The position numbers and the translations under genes were made by a program. The notes under the pieces were generated by a model, which made no database searches, was not told the DNA's origin, and saw only the letters and a program-made list of their open reading frames with translations. 9,942 bases of DNA, taken from the NCBI GenBank assembly GCA_031284225.1, contig JAITAH010000116.1, positions 1-9,942 of the forward strand, in the 5' to 3' direction. The DNA is from Dysgonamonadaceae bacterium (GTDB taxonomy: Bacteria; Bacteroidota; Bacteroidia; Bacteroidales; Azobacteroidaceae). Every line of letters starts with the position of its first letter. Within the stretch, counting starts at the first letter, position 1. This document shows positions 1 to 6,096 of the stretch, piece after piece.

Positions 1-1470
1 ATTTCCGGCGAAAAAGGCGGCAATCAGGCTAAACCATTAATCGTTGCGGGCATAATCGGCGGTTTATACGATTTCATAGCGTCCTCTTTCGGATGGTGGA
101 ACGAAGTAATTTCGTCGCGCATCGTTCCGATCGGCGAAACATTGGCCGAAAAAGTAAAACTGGTATTCAAAGTCAACTCCGGAGCGGCAGTATTGGGATT
201 GGGTTATATTGTCGGCCTGAAATATGCCACCATTATCTGTTGCGGTTCATTCTTGGTATGGTTCATCATTATCCCGATAGTGAACGGAATTTGGAGCAAC
301 GCTGTAATGAATATGTGGAATCCGGCGATTGTAGATACCATCGGAGCGATGTCCCCCGAAACAATTTTCAAGGAATACGCCCGTTCCATTGGCATAGGCG
401 GTATTGCAATGGCGGGAATTATCGGCATCATTAAATCGTGGAGCGTAATTAAAAGCGCCGTCGGCTTGGCCGGTAAAGAATTGAAAAGCAAAACAGGAGC
501 AGCGGAAGGTCAGACAATACGCACCCAACGCGATTTATCCATGAAATTTATTTCGATCGCCAGCATCGCTACCCTACTCCTGATACTCGCATTTTTCTAC
601 TTTGGAGTAATTCATAATATTCTGTTTGCTTTAGTCGGATGGTTATTGGTTACCGTTATTGCCTTTTTGTTTACGACGGTTGCGGCAAACGCCATTGCCA
701 TTGTAGGCACAAATCCGGTTTCAGGAATGACTTTAATGACGTTGATTCTGGCATCGGTTGTTTTGGTTGCCGTGGGATTGAAAGGCACCGGCGGCATGTT
801 GGCCGCCCTGATTATGGGCGGTGTTGTTTGCACGGCATTGTCCATGGCCGGCGGATTTATTACCGACCTGAAAATCGGTTATTGGCTGGGCAATACGCCG
901 GCGAATCAGGAAAGATGGAAATTCTTAGGCGCTTTGGTTTCGGCCGCTACGGTTGCCGGCGTAATCATGATTTTAAACGACACGTTCGGTTTCACAGGCG
1001 AAAAAGCGCTGGTAGCGCCTCAAGCCAATGCAATGGCAGCCGTTATCGACCCGCTGATGTCGGGTACCGGCGCCCCGTGGTTACTGTATGGTATTGGAGC
1101 CGTCTTAGCGATTATTCTTACCTTCTTGAAAATTCCGGCTTTAGCCTTTGCCTTGGGCATGTTTATTCCACTCGAATTGAATGTGCCTTTATTGATTGGA
1201 GGCGCTGTAGCATGGTTTGTCAGCAGTCGCTCCAAAAATCCGGACGTCAACAAAGCGCGTTTGGATAAGGGAACTTTATTAGCTTCGGGATTTATCGCCG
1301 GCGGCGCACTGATGGGCGTTGTAAGTGTCGCCCTGCAATATTTTGAAATTCACCTGGCGAATGAAGCATGGTTAGAAACCGTTTATTCTCAATGGATCGC
1401 GTTAGTCGTTTATATCGGACTGATTGCTTATCTGATTTGGGACAGTATGCGTATCGATCAGTCGCGTTAA
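1..1470 (+). CDS. OPT-family oligopeptide transporter, C-terminal part (5' end outside window)
   Basis: The frame is open from base 1 to the TAA at 1468-1470, giving 489 visible residues of a polytopic inner-membrane protein. Bacterial OPT transporters are usually about 650 residues, so roughly the first 160-180 are missing. The sequence shows many long hydrophobic segments and conserved OPT-type signatures: NPVSGMT near 712-732, a GGFITDLKIGYWLGNTP block near 850-900, an APQANAMAA segment near 1016-1045, and an ALGMFIPLELNVP stretch near 1150-1192. The family moves small peptides or peptide-like and metal-chelate substrates into the cell by ion symport; the substrate here cannot be read from sequence. 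An internal ATG at 142 opens a 442-codon frame but is not the start, because homology-like sequence (GEKGGNQAKP, GLYDF) continues upstream. The last 69 bases overlap the ksgA gene on the other strand. The promoter lies outside the window. Confidence 0.93.
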   Translation: MSGEKGGNQAKPLIVAGIIGGLYDFIASSFGWWNEVISSRIVPIGETLAEKVKLVFKVNSGAAVLGLGYIVGLKYATIICCGSFLVWFIIIPIVNGIWSNAVMNMWNPAIVDTIGAMSPETIFKEYARSIGIGGIAMAGIIGIIKSWSVIKSAVGLAGKELKSKTGAAEGQTIRTQRDLSMKFISIASIATLLLILAFFYFGVIHNILFALVGWLLVTVIAFLFTTVAANAIAIVGTNPVSGMTLMTLILASVVLVAVGLKGTGGMLAALIMGGVVCTALSMAGGFITDLKIGYWLGNTPANQERWKFLGALVSAATVAGVIMILNDTFGFTGEKALVAPQANAMAAVIDPLMSGTGAPWLLYGIGAVLAIILTFLKIPALAFALGMFIPLELNVPLLIGGAVAWFVSSRSKNPDVNKARLDKGTLLASGFIAGGALMGVVSVALQYFEIHLANEAWLETVYSQWIALVVYIGLIAYLIWDSMRIDQSR

Positions 1471-2226
1471 TTCAATAAATTCTTCTACGGACAACTGTTC
1501 GGGGCGTTTGTCGAATACCGGGTGGACGAGGATTTCATTATCTTTTCCCAAGAGGGATTTTAAGGAATTGCGCATCGTTTTTCGCCGTTGATTGAAAGCG
1601 GTTTTGACTACTGTCCGGAATAGATTTTCATCACAATCCAATTGCAATCGGCTGTTACGGGTCATCCGGATAACGGCCGATTTTACTTTGGGAGGAGGAT
1701 CAAATACGTCCGGTTCCACCGTAAACAGATATTCGATATGATACCAAGCTTGTATCAGCGCCGAAATGATTCCGTAGCTCTTCTTTCCGGGAGGCGACGC
1801 CAAACGTTCAGCCACTTCTTTCTGTATCATTCCCGCACAACAAAGAATTTGATCCCGATAGTCCAATACTTTGAAAAAAATTTGACTGGATATATTATAA
1901 GGATAGTTTCCGATCACGCAAAACGGAGTGGAAAACAGCGTCGTTAAATCTAATTTCAAAAAATCCGCTTGAATAATTCGTTCATTTAACGCCGGATAAT
2001 GGGTTTGCAGATACGTTACCGATTCGGCGTCCAATTCTACTACGGTCAAATCGCGGCGATCGCGCAAGAGAAATTGCGTCAGCACGCCCATTCCCGGACC
2101 GACTTCCAAAACCGGCTGCTCCGGATAACTCGAAACGGTTTGGGCAATTCGTTCCGCTACCGACAAATCTTTCAGAAAATGCTGGCCTAACGATTTTTTT
2201 GGACGGACATTACGATGATATAACAT
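1402..2226 (-). CDS. rsmA: 16S rRNA (adenine1518-N6/adenine1519-N6)-dimethyltransferase KsgA/RsmA
   Basis: KsgA dimethylates two adjacent adenosines in the 3'-terminal helix of 16S rRNA using S-adenosylmethionine, a late step of small-subunit assembly in the cytoplasm. The 274-residue product has the family order: LGQHFLKD (13-20), the SAM loop EVGPGMG (41-47), the acidic ribose-binding VELD (63-66), QADF (86-89), the catalytic NYPY (107-110), then DPPPKVKSAV (176-185) and FNQRRKTMRNSL (211-222). Motif IV is NLPY in most bacteria; aromatic versions occur in Bacteroidota. I chose the ATG at 2226. It gives a normal family length and lies just downstream of a -7-like box at 2257-2250. Starts at 2247 and 2337 would lie at or before the predicted transcription start, and the longest version adds a non-family hydrophobic leader. 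The last 22 codons plus stop overlap the end of the OPT gene antiparallel. Confidence 0.95.
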   Translation of the reverse strand: MLYHRNVRPKKSLGQHFLKDLSVAERIAQTVSSYPEQPVLEVGPGMGVLTQFLLRDRRDLTVVELDAESVTYLQTHYPALNERIIQADFLKLDLTTLFSTPFCVIGNYPYNISSQIFFKVLDYRDQILCCAGMIQKEVAERLASPPGKKSYGIISALIQAWYHIEYLFTVEPDVFDPPPKVKSAVIRMTRNSRLQLDCDENLFRTVVKTAFNQRRKTMRNSLKSLLGKDNEILVHPVFDKRPEQLSVEEFIELTRLIDTHTVPNQISNQSDIND

Positions 2227-2235
2227 ATTTTTTCT

Positions 2236-2243
2236 TATCTTTG
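2236..2243 (+). promoter_or_regulatory. Putative Bacteroidota -7 box for the six-gene plus-strand operon
   Basis: The bases TATCTTTG match the Bacteroidota -7 consensus TAnnTTTG exactly. Transcription would begin near 2248-2250, giving a leader of about 26 bases before the ATG at 2276. No good -33 element is visible at the usual spacing; the nearest TTTG (2198-2201) is 34 bp upstream. The box lies inside the presumed start region of the ksgA transcript and points toward the opposing ksgA box 6 bp away. Confidence 0.45.
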
Positions 2244-2249
2244 GCATCG

Positions 2250-2257
2250 CAAAAGTA
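2250..2257 (-). promoter_or_regulatory. Putative Bacteroidota -7 box for ksgA
   Basis: Read on the minus strand this is TACTTTTG, which fits the Bacteroidota sigma-ABfr -7 consensus TAnnTTTG. It would start transcription near 2243-2246, leaving a leader of about 17-20 bases before the ksgA ATG at 2226. I see no convincing -33 TTTG at the usual 19-21 bp spacing; the only TTTG upstream is about 11 bp away. The call rests on one 8-base motif plus correct position. Confidence 0.4.
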
Positions 2258-2275
2258 GTAAAAAACAACAAACAG

Positions 2276-3241
2276 ATGGCTAATCCATTAGGTAAATTAC
2301 TTAAAATATTTATTCCGCTGGTTTTGGGAATTGTCATTTTATATTTTCTGTATCGGAAAACGGATTTTAACGAACTGTGGCATTACATCAAAGGCGCCAA
2401 CTGGTGGATATTGAGTTTCTCCTTGATTTTCGGACTAATGGGAAATACGTTCCGCGGATTGCGTTGGGATTTATTGATTCGTCCGTTGGGTTACCAACCG
2501 AAAACTTCCCATTTAGTGTATGCCGTATTGGGAAGTTATGCCGTGAATTTTGCCATTCCGCGGGCGGGCGAACTTTGGCGTTGCGGCGTGATTTCCAAAA
2601 AAGAAAAAGTTCCTTTTTCCAAGTTAATCGGCACCATCCTGATCGATCGTTTGTTCGATGTGGTAATGGTTGGGTTATTTATTTTGGCAGCATTCGTTTG
2701 CAATGTGAAAGTGTTCTACAAAAACCGCGATTTATTCAATTTGCCCGATTGGCTCACATCGCCCGGCTTGTACATCGGACTGCTAATTGTGGCAATGATC
2801 TGCTTCGCTATCTTGGTTTTATTCAAAAACAATCCAGTGGTACAAAAAATCCGGAGTTTTTTCATTTCCGTGGGGAAAGACATGCGGCAAGTATGGAAAA
2901 TGAAAGAAAAAACACGGTTCATGCTTTATACTTTCGGCATTTGGATCTCTTATTTCCTCTATTTTTACATTACTTTTTATGCGTTCGATTTTACCGCTTC
3001 GTTGGGAATTGCCGCCGGGTTGTTTGTTTTTTCCATCAGCAGCGTCAGTATGTCGATACCGTCTAACGGCGGATTAGGACCTTGGCAAGCGGCGGTCGTG
3101 TTCGGCTTGTGCGCCTATATGGTGAATATTGAACAAGCCAAAGCGTTTGCCACAGCGGTATTTGCTTTCCAATCCATTTGGTTAGTGGCCTGCGGATTGT
3201 TTGGAATGGTGATGCTTTCGGTAGAAAAGGAAGAACGATGA
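2276..3241 (+). CDS. Flippase-like membrane protein, LPG-synthase transmembrane-domain family (UPF0104/PF03706 type)
   Basis: This 321-residue integral membrane protein has about seven or eight hydrophobic segments, roughly at residues 9-26, 43-58, 80-95, 118-141, 163-183, 215-236, 240-260 and 289-314. Motifs typical of the family are FRGLRWDLLIRPLG (59-72), NFAIPRAGELWR (91-102), GTILIDRLFD (119-128) and SNGGLGPWQAA (263-273). The same fold forms the membrane half of lysyl-phosphatidylglycerol synthase MprF, where it flips the lipid. This protein has no aminoacyltransferase domain, so a lipid-handling or flippase-like role is inference and its substrate is unknown. It is first in the operon, starting 49 bp from the ksgA start on the other strand. 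Its stop overlaps the next start as ATGA (3238-3241). The leader is A-rich without a Shine-Dalgarno, which is normal for the phylum. Confidence 0.88.
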   Translation: MANPLGKLLKIFIPLVLGIVILYFLYRKTDFNELWHYIKGANWWILSFSLIFGLMGNTFRGLRWDLLIRPLGYQPKTSHLVYAVLGSYAVNFAIPRAGELWRCGVISKKEKVPFSKLIGTILIDRLFDVVMVGLFILAAFVCNVKVFYKNRDLFNLPDWLTSPGLYIGLLIVAMICFAILVLFKNNPVVQKIRSFFISVGKDMRQVWKMKEKTRFMLYTFGIWISYFLYFYITFYAFDFTASLGIAAGLFVFSISSVSMSIPSNGGLGPWQAAVVFGLCAYMVNIEQAKAFATAVFAFQSIWLVACGLFGMVMLSVEKEER

Positions 3242-3474
3242 TAACCCCATTCGACGCCATATTGCCCCTGAAAATTCAATCATTGATTCAATTATTGATG
3301 GAAAAGAAAAAAATGTCTTTTCGGAGCGCTTTGCGCTATGTCTATACGTCCGAATTGTATCGAATGTTGGAAAAAGAAGAAACCAAAGTGTGGCATTATA
3401 GTCCCATGATGCTATTGACTTTGATAGTGAGAGAAAAACGTACCGGCCATTTAAGACTTCCCGATTATGTCTGA
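3238..3474 (+). CDS. Small protein (78 aa), first gene of a DUF3791/DUF3990-type cassette
   Basis: I do not recognise a named family with certainty. The product is soluble and probably mostly helical. It opens with amphipathic sequence (LKIQSLIQLLMEKKK, 11-25), followed by SALRYVYTSELYRMLEKEETKVWHYSP (about 30-56), and ends in a basic and proline-containing tail (LPDYV). The pattern of aliphatic helix, then Y-x-S-x-L/Y-x-x-L, then an acidic turn with W-H-x-S resembles small partner proteins I recall beside DUF3990 genes, and it could be a diverged DUF3791 paralogue. The ATG at 3238 was chosen because it forms an ATGA overlap with the preceding stop. An upstream ATG at 3178 would bury 20 codons in the previous gene. 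The gene overlaps the next by 8 bases (3467-3474). It is a candidate antitoxin or adaptor by position only. Confidence 0.75.
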   Translation: MITPFDAILPLKIQSLIQLLMEKKKMSFRSALRYVYTSELYRMLEKEETKVWHYSPMMLLTLIVREKRTGHLRLPDYV

Positions 3475-3667
3475 CGTCAATCAATTTATCATATTCTGTT
3501 TGGAAAGCTACAAAAGCGCTTCAGGCCTGACCGGCGAACAGGCATTCGCCGACTTCGAGGCCTATGATGTTTTCTCTTATTTAAGCGATGGTTTTGATGT
3601 TTTACACACACAAGGCCGGGAATATATTATAAAGGATATTCAAGAATATATTGCTTGTAGAAAATGA
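3467..3667 (+). CDS. DUF3791-like small protein, putative antitoxin/partner of the DUF3990 protein
   Basis: This 66-residue protein carries the layout I associate with DUF3791: an N-terminal helix [21 protein letters not shown] (8-27), an F-x-x-Y-x-V-x-x-Y-L segment (30-39), and a C-terminal [20 protein letters not shown] (43-62) with the H-T-x-G and Y-I-x-x-D-I features. No signal peptide, membrane segment or catalytic motif is visible. It starts inside the end of the preceding small gene (8-base overlap) and stops inside the start of the DUF3990 gene (ATGA, 3664-3667), so the three are probably made in fixed proportion by coupled translation. Small DUF3791 proteins are often found next to DUF3990 genes, from memory. 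A role as neutralising partner is an inference from size and gene order. The family call was made by eye. Confidence 0.78.
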   Translation: MSDVNQFIIFCLESYKSASGLTGEQAFADFEAYDVFSYLSDGFDVLHTQGREYIIKDIQEYIACRK

Positions 3668-4149
3668 AATTATATCACGGAAGTATTGTTCAAATAGAGC
3701 ATCCCAAACTGATTAAGGGTGATAAGTTTTTGGACTTCGGATACGGATTCTATACTACAACCAATGAAAAACAAGCATCGCGTTGGGCTTTGATAATGAA
3801 AAACCGGACAAAGGAAAAAGATAGTTATTTGAATATATATGAATTAGACGATAACGTGTTTTTAAATAAAAAAATCCGTTTTCTTGAATTTACCGAACCC
3901 AGCCGTGCATGGCTCGAATTTGTCATCAATAACAGGCGGGGAAAATCTTTACACGATTACGATCTGGTAAAAGGAGCTGTGGCTAACGACACGCTGTACC
4001 GGACATTTTCCTTGTACGAAACGGGTATTTTATCGGTGGAAGAAACCATAATCCGTTTAAAAACGCATATCTTGTTTGATCAGATTTCGTTTCATACGGA
4101 GCAGGCGCTCAAACAACTTTGTTTTATAGAAGTTATTAAATTAAAATAA
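3664..4149 (+). CDS. DUF3990-like protein, predicted ADP-ribosyltransferase-type fold; putative toxin
   Basis: The 161-residue cytoplasmic protein begins with LYHGS (3-7) and continues with [19 protein letters not shown] (24-42), the hallmark start of DUF3990. These stretches resemble the H and Y motifs of H-Y-E class ADP-ribosyltransferases: H5 as the NAD-contacting histidine and Y30 in GFYTT as the second motif. Further conserved-looking blocks are [12 protein letters not shown] (82-93), [12 protein letters not shown] (98-109), [16 protein letters not shown] (118-133) and [16 protein letters not shown] (139-154). The last block holds Q140 and E146, either of which might serve as the third catalytic position. 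The length is complete for the family, with no frameshift. By hand count bases 3661-4140 contain 175 G or C in 480 (about 36%), below the roughly 50% in sampled lines of pepD. It is coupled to the DUF3791-like gene by ATGA and sits 1 base before pepD. Toxicity, target and NAD use are inferred. Confidence 0.82.
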   Translation: MKLYHGSIVQIEHPKLIKGDKFLDFGYGFYTTTNEKQASRWALIMKNRTKEKDSYLNIYELDDNVFLNKKIRFLEFTEPSRAWLEFVINNRRGKSLHDYDLVKGAVANDTLYRTFSLYETGILSVEETIIRLKTHILFDQISFHTEQALKQLCFIEVIKLK

Positions 4150-4150
4150 T

Positions 4151-5617
4151 ATGGACAATCACATCTTCAATCTCAAACCCCAGAATGTGTGGAAGCATTT
4201 TTATGCATTGACACAAATTCCCCGTCCTTCGGGACACATGGAAGAAATTACCGCATTTATCGAAAATTTCGGTAAAAAGCTCGGTTTACGCACAACCCGC
4301 GATGCGGCAAACAATATTTGCATCCGCAAACCGGCCACTCCGGGTTATGAAAACAAGCCGACCATCATCCTGCAATCGCATTTGGATATGGTTCCGCAAA
4401 ACAATTCAAATACGCCCTTCGATTTTACCAAAGACAAAATACAGGCGTATATTGACGGCGATTGGGTCAAAGCCCAAGGCACTACGTTGGGAGCCGACAA
4501 TGGCATAGGCGTAGCCACCACTTTGGCTATTCTGGAAGCCACCGATTTGCAACACGGCCCGTTGGAAGGCTTGTTCACCACCGACGAAGAAACCGGAATG
4601 TTCGGCGCTTTAGCCATTCGTCCGGGATTTATCGATGGGAAAATCATGCTGAATTTAGATTCCGAACTGGACGGCGAAATTTATATCGGCTGTGCCGGCG
4701 GAGCCGATGTTACGGCACAATTCCAATATCAGGACGAAGAATGGATACCGATAGAAGACATCGCTGTTAAAGTATCATTAACCGGATTGAAAGGCGGACA
4801 CAGCGGCGTGGACATCCATTTGGGACGCGCCAACGCCAACAAGTTGATGTTCCGCTTCCTGAAAGACGCCTTGTTGACGTATGACGTCCGTTTAGCTTCC
4901 ATTTCGGGCGGTTCGTTGCGGAACGCCATTCCCCGGGAAGCCTTTGCTACAATTATTGTCGATAGCAAGGAACATTACGAACGCATCCGGGAAATGGTTA
5001 CCGGCTATGAAGATTTATTCAATCAGGAATTTAAAGGAATCGAAAACAAAATCGATTTTAAGACCGAATTGGTTAAAATCACTCCGGAAATAAAATTGAT
5101 TCCGAAGCACATACAAACAAAATTGACTCACGCGATTGCGGCCTGTCCCAACAATGTAATCAATCGGTTTGCCGAACTTCCGGATACGGTCGAAACTTCC
5201 ATCAACATGGCTATTATACAATCGACGGAAGGACTTGTTGAGGTGAAATTTTTGGCACGCAGTTCGGCAGAAAGCAAGAAAAACGCTATTTGCAGCAGCA
5301 TCGAAAGCGTATTTACTCTGGCCGGCGCCGATTTGGTGGAAACCAGTAACGGTTATCCGGGCTGGGATCCGAATTCGGAATCCGCCGTACTGGCCGCAAT
5401 GGAACGGGTTTTTGAACAACAACGCGGTAAAAAACCTCTGGTAAAAGTCATGCACGCCGGTTTGGAATGTGGAATTATCTTGTCGAATGTGCCGGGATTA
5501 GATACGGTTTCGTTCGGACCGACCATTCAATTTCCTCACTCGCCCGATGAAAAAGTGGAAATGGCCAGCGTGCAAAAATTCTGGGAGTATTTAACGGCAA
5601 TTTTGAAAAATATATAA
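4151..5617 (+). CDS. pepD: Aminoacyl-histidine dipeptidase (cytosolic nonspecific dipeptidase), M20C family
   Basis: PepD is a cytosolic metallopeptidase that splits Xaa-His (carnosine-like) and other unblocked dipeptides, feeding amino-acid recycling. The 488-residue product matches the roughly 485-residue family length and runs from the typical N-terminus LKPQNVWKHF through to VEMASVQKFWEYL. Catalytic and metal-binding residues are all in place: H77 and D79 in SHLDM, bridging D116 in GADNGIG, general base E146 and ligand E147 in TDEETG, D170 in NLDSE, and H463 in FPHSPDE. The lid or dimer domain with GLKGGHSGVDI lies near 212-222. The ATG at 4151 follows the DUF3990 stop by one base. The neighbouring OPT transporter could supply peptides to it, but that gene lies in a separate transcript. 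The protein is intact, and its higher GC than the gene before it fits a core gene next to a possibly acquired cassette. Confidence 0.96.
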   Translation: MDNHIFNLKPQNVWKHFYALTQIPRPSGHMEEITAFIENFGKKLGLRTTRDAANNICIRKPATPGYENKPTIILQSHLDMVPQNNSNTPFDFTKDKIQAYIDGDWVKAQGTTLGADNGIGVATTLAILEATDLQHGPLEGLFTTDEETGMFGALAIRPGFIDGKIMLNLDSELDGEIYIGCAGGADVTAQFQYQDEEWIPIEDIAVKVSLTGLKGGHSGVDIHLGRANANKLMFRFLKDALLTYDVRLASISGGSLRNAIPREAFATIIVDSKEHYERIREMVTGYEDLFNQEFKGIENKIDFKTELVKITPEIKLIPKHIQTKLTHAIAACPNNVINRFAELPDTVETSINMAIIQSTEGLVEVKFLARSSAESKKNAICSSIESVFTLAGADLVETSNGYPGWDPNSESAVLAAMERVFEQQRGKKPLVKVMHAGLECGIILSNVPGLDTVSFGPTIQFPHSPDEKVEMASVQKFWEYLTAILKNI

Positions 5618-5618
5618 C

Positions 5619-6044
5619 ATGAAAAAGTTCGGTTTACTGGCATTGATTGCCGTGCTGTTCGCCTCTTGCGGCGACGAAATTACGCAAATAGTAGAACCCA
5701 ATACGTTCACAAAAGTGTATAAAATATATGCCGACGAAATGGCGGAAAGAGTGGATCTGGCGGGCGTTTATTACGAATATGAAATTCGGGAACCTAACTT
5801 GACCGACGAAGTGTTCGATTATGGTATTTTGCAAGCGTTTTTGTATTATAGAAAAGACGGGAAAGATACCTTTTGCCCCTTGCCGTTCAGCGATTTTATC
5901 GTTTCGGGAAGCTTTCAATGGGAAGAACAATTCACGGTGGAATTTCAGCCGGGGACAATCAAGTTTATTCAGAAAATCAGCGACCATTCTTCCGATTTAC
6001 CACTCGCCGAATCGTATGAGATATTAGTACGCTTCTTGTGGTAA
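5619..6044 (+). CDS. Small lipoprotein of unknown function, probably outer-membrane/surface anchored
   Basis: The 141-residue product starts with a classic lipoprotein signal peptide: KK at 2-3, a hydrophobic core, and lipobox LFAS-C with the modified cysteine at residue 17. The residues after the cysteine (G-D-E) put acidic side chains at +2 and +3, resembling the lipoprotein export signals that send Bacteroidota lipoproteins to the cell surface. The mature part of about 125 residues is acidic and rich in aromatic residues, with probable beta strands such as GVYYEYEI (49-56), ILQAFLYY (70-77), FTVEF (105-109) and a final YEILVRFLW. I recall similar short, unnamed Bacteroidales lipoproteins with an F/Y-Y-Y-E-F, LPF/LPY and terminal R-x-x-x-W pattern, but no function is known to me. 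It begins one base after the pepD stop and closes the operon just before the hairpin at 6047. The ATG at 5619 gives the signal peptide directly, which supports this start. Confidence 0.85.
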   Translation: MKKFGLLALIAVLFASCGDEITQIVEPNTFTKVYKIYADEMAERVDLAGVYYEYEIREPNLTDEVFDYGILQAFLYYRKDGKDTFCPLPFSDFIVSGSFQWEEQFTVEFQPGTIKFIQKISDHSSDLPLAESYEILVRFLW

Positions 6045-6046
6045 AC

Positions 6047-6096
6047 GATTTTGCGTGGAGGGGTTGCCGTTCGGCCGCCCCTCCGCACAAAAAATC
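6047..6096. terminator. Strong hairpin between convergent transcripts; probable terminator or RNA end-stabiliser
   Basis: The arms 6052-6063 and 6078-6089 pair over 12 positions with one mismatch and one G-U pair. GATTTT (6047-6052) and AAAATC (6091-6096) can extend the base, and GCCG-TT-CGGC (6066-6075) can fold inside the loop. The structure fills the 50-bp gap between the lipoprotein gene and the end of trxA, so it would serve both strands. On each strand the T run precedes the stem and the A run follows it, the reverse of a canonical intrinsic terminator. For the plus strand the next U-rich stretch comes only at about 6107-6120, within the trxA end. It may end transcription or protect 3' ends. 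Confidence 0.55.

Noticed and set aside
142..144. ATG as the start of the OPT transporter
   Set aside because: The frame is open from base 1 with transporter-like hydrophobic sequence upstream; about 160-180 residues are expected before the window.
639..1268. 209-codon plus-strand open frame inside the OPT gene
   Set aside because: It is an out-of-frame reading of the transporter, rich in Arg, Gly, His and Cys, with no start context or family resemblance.
2198..2201. TTTG as a -33 element for the plus-strand promoter
   Set aside because: It lies 34 bp from the -7 box, well beyond the usual 19-21 bp, and falls inside the ksgA coding region.
2227..2337. Longer ksgA starts at 2337 (311 aa) or 2247 (281 aa)
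   Set aside because: They add a hydrophobic, non-family leader, extend into the divergent gene, and lie at or upstream of the predicted ksgA transcription start; the ATG at 2226 gives the normal KsgA beginning.
2377..3066. 229-codon plus-strand open frame inside the flippase-like gene
   Set aside because: It is a shadow frame of a clearly recognisable membrane protein and has an implausible composition.
3182..3484. 100-codon minus-strand open frame opposite the first cassette gene
   Set aside because: It crosses two coupled plus-strand genes with better support, and its sequence shows no recognisable feature.
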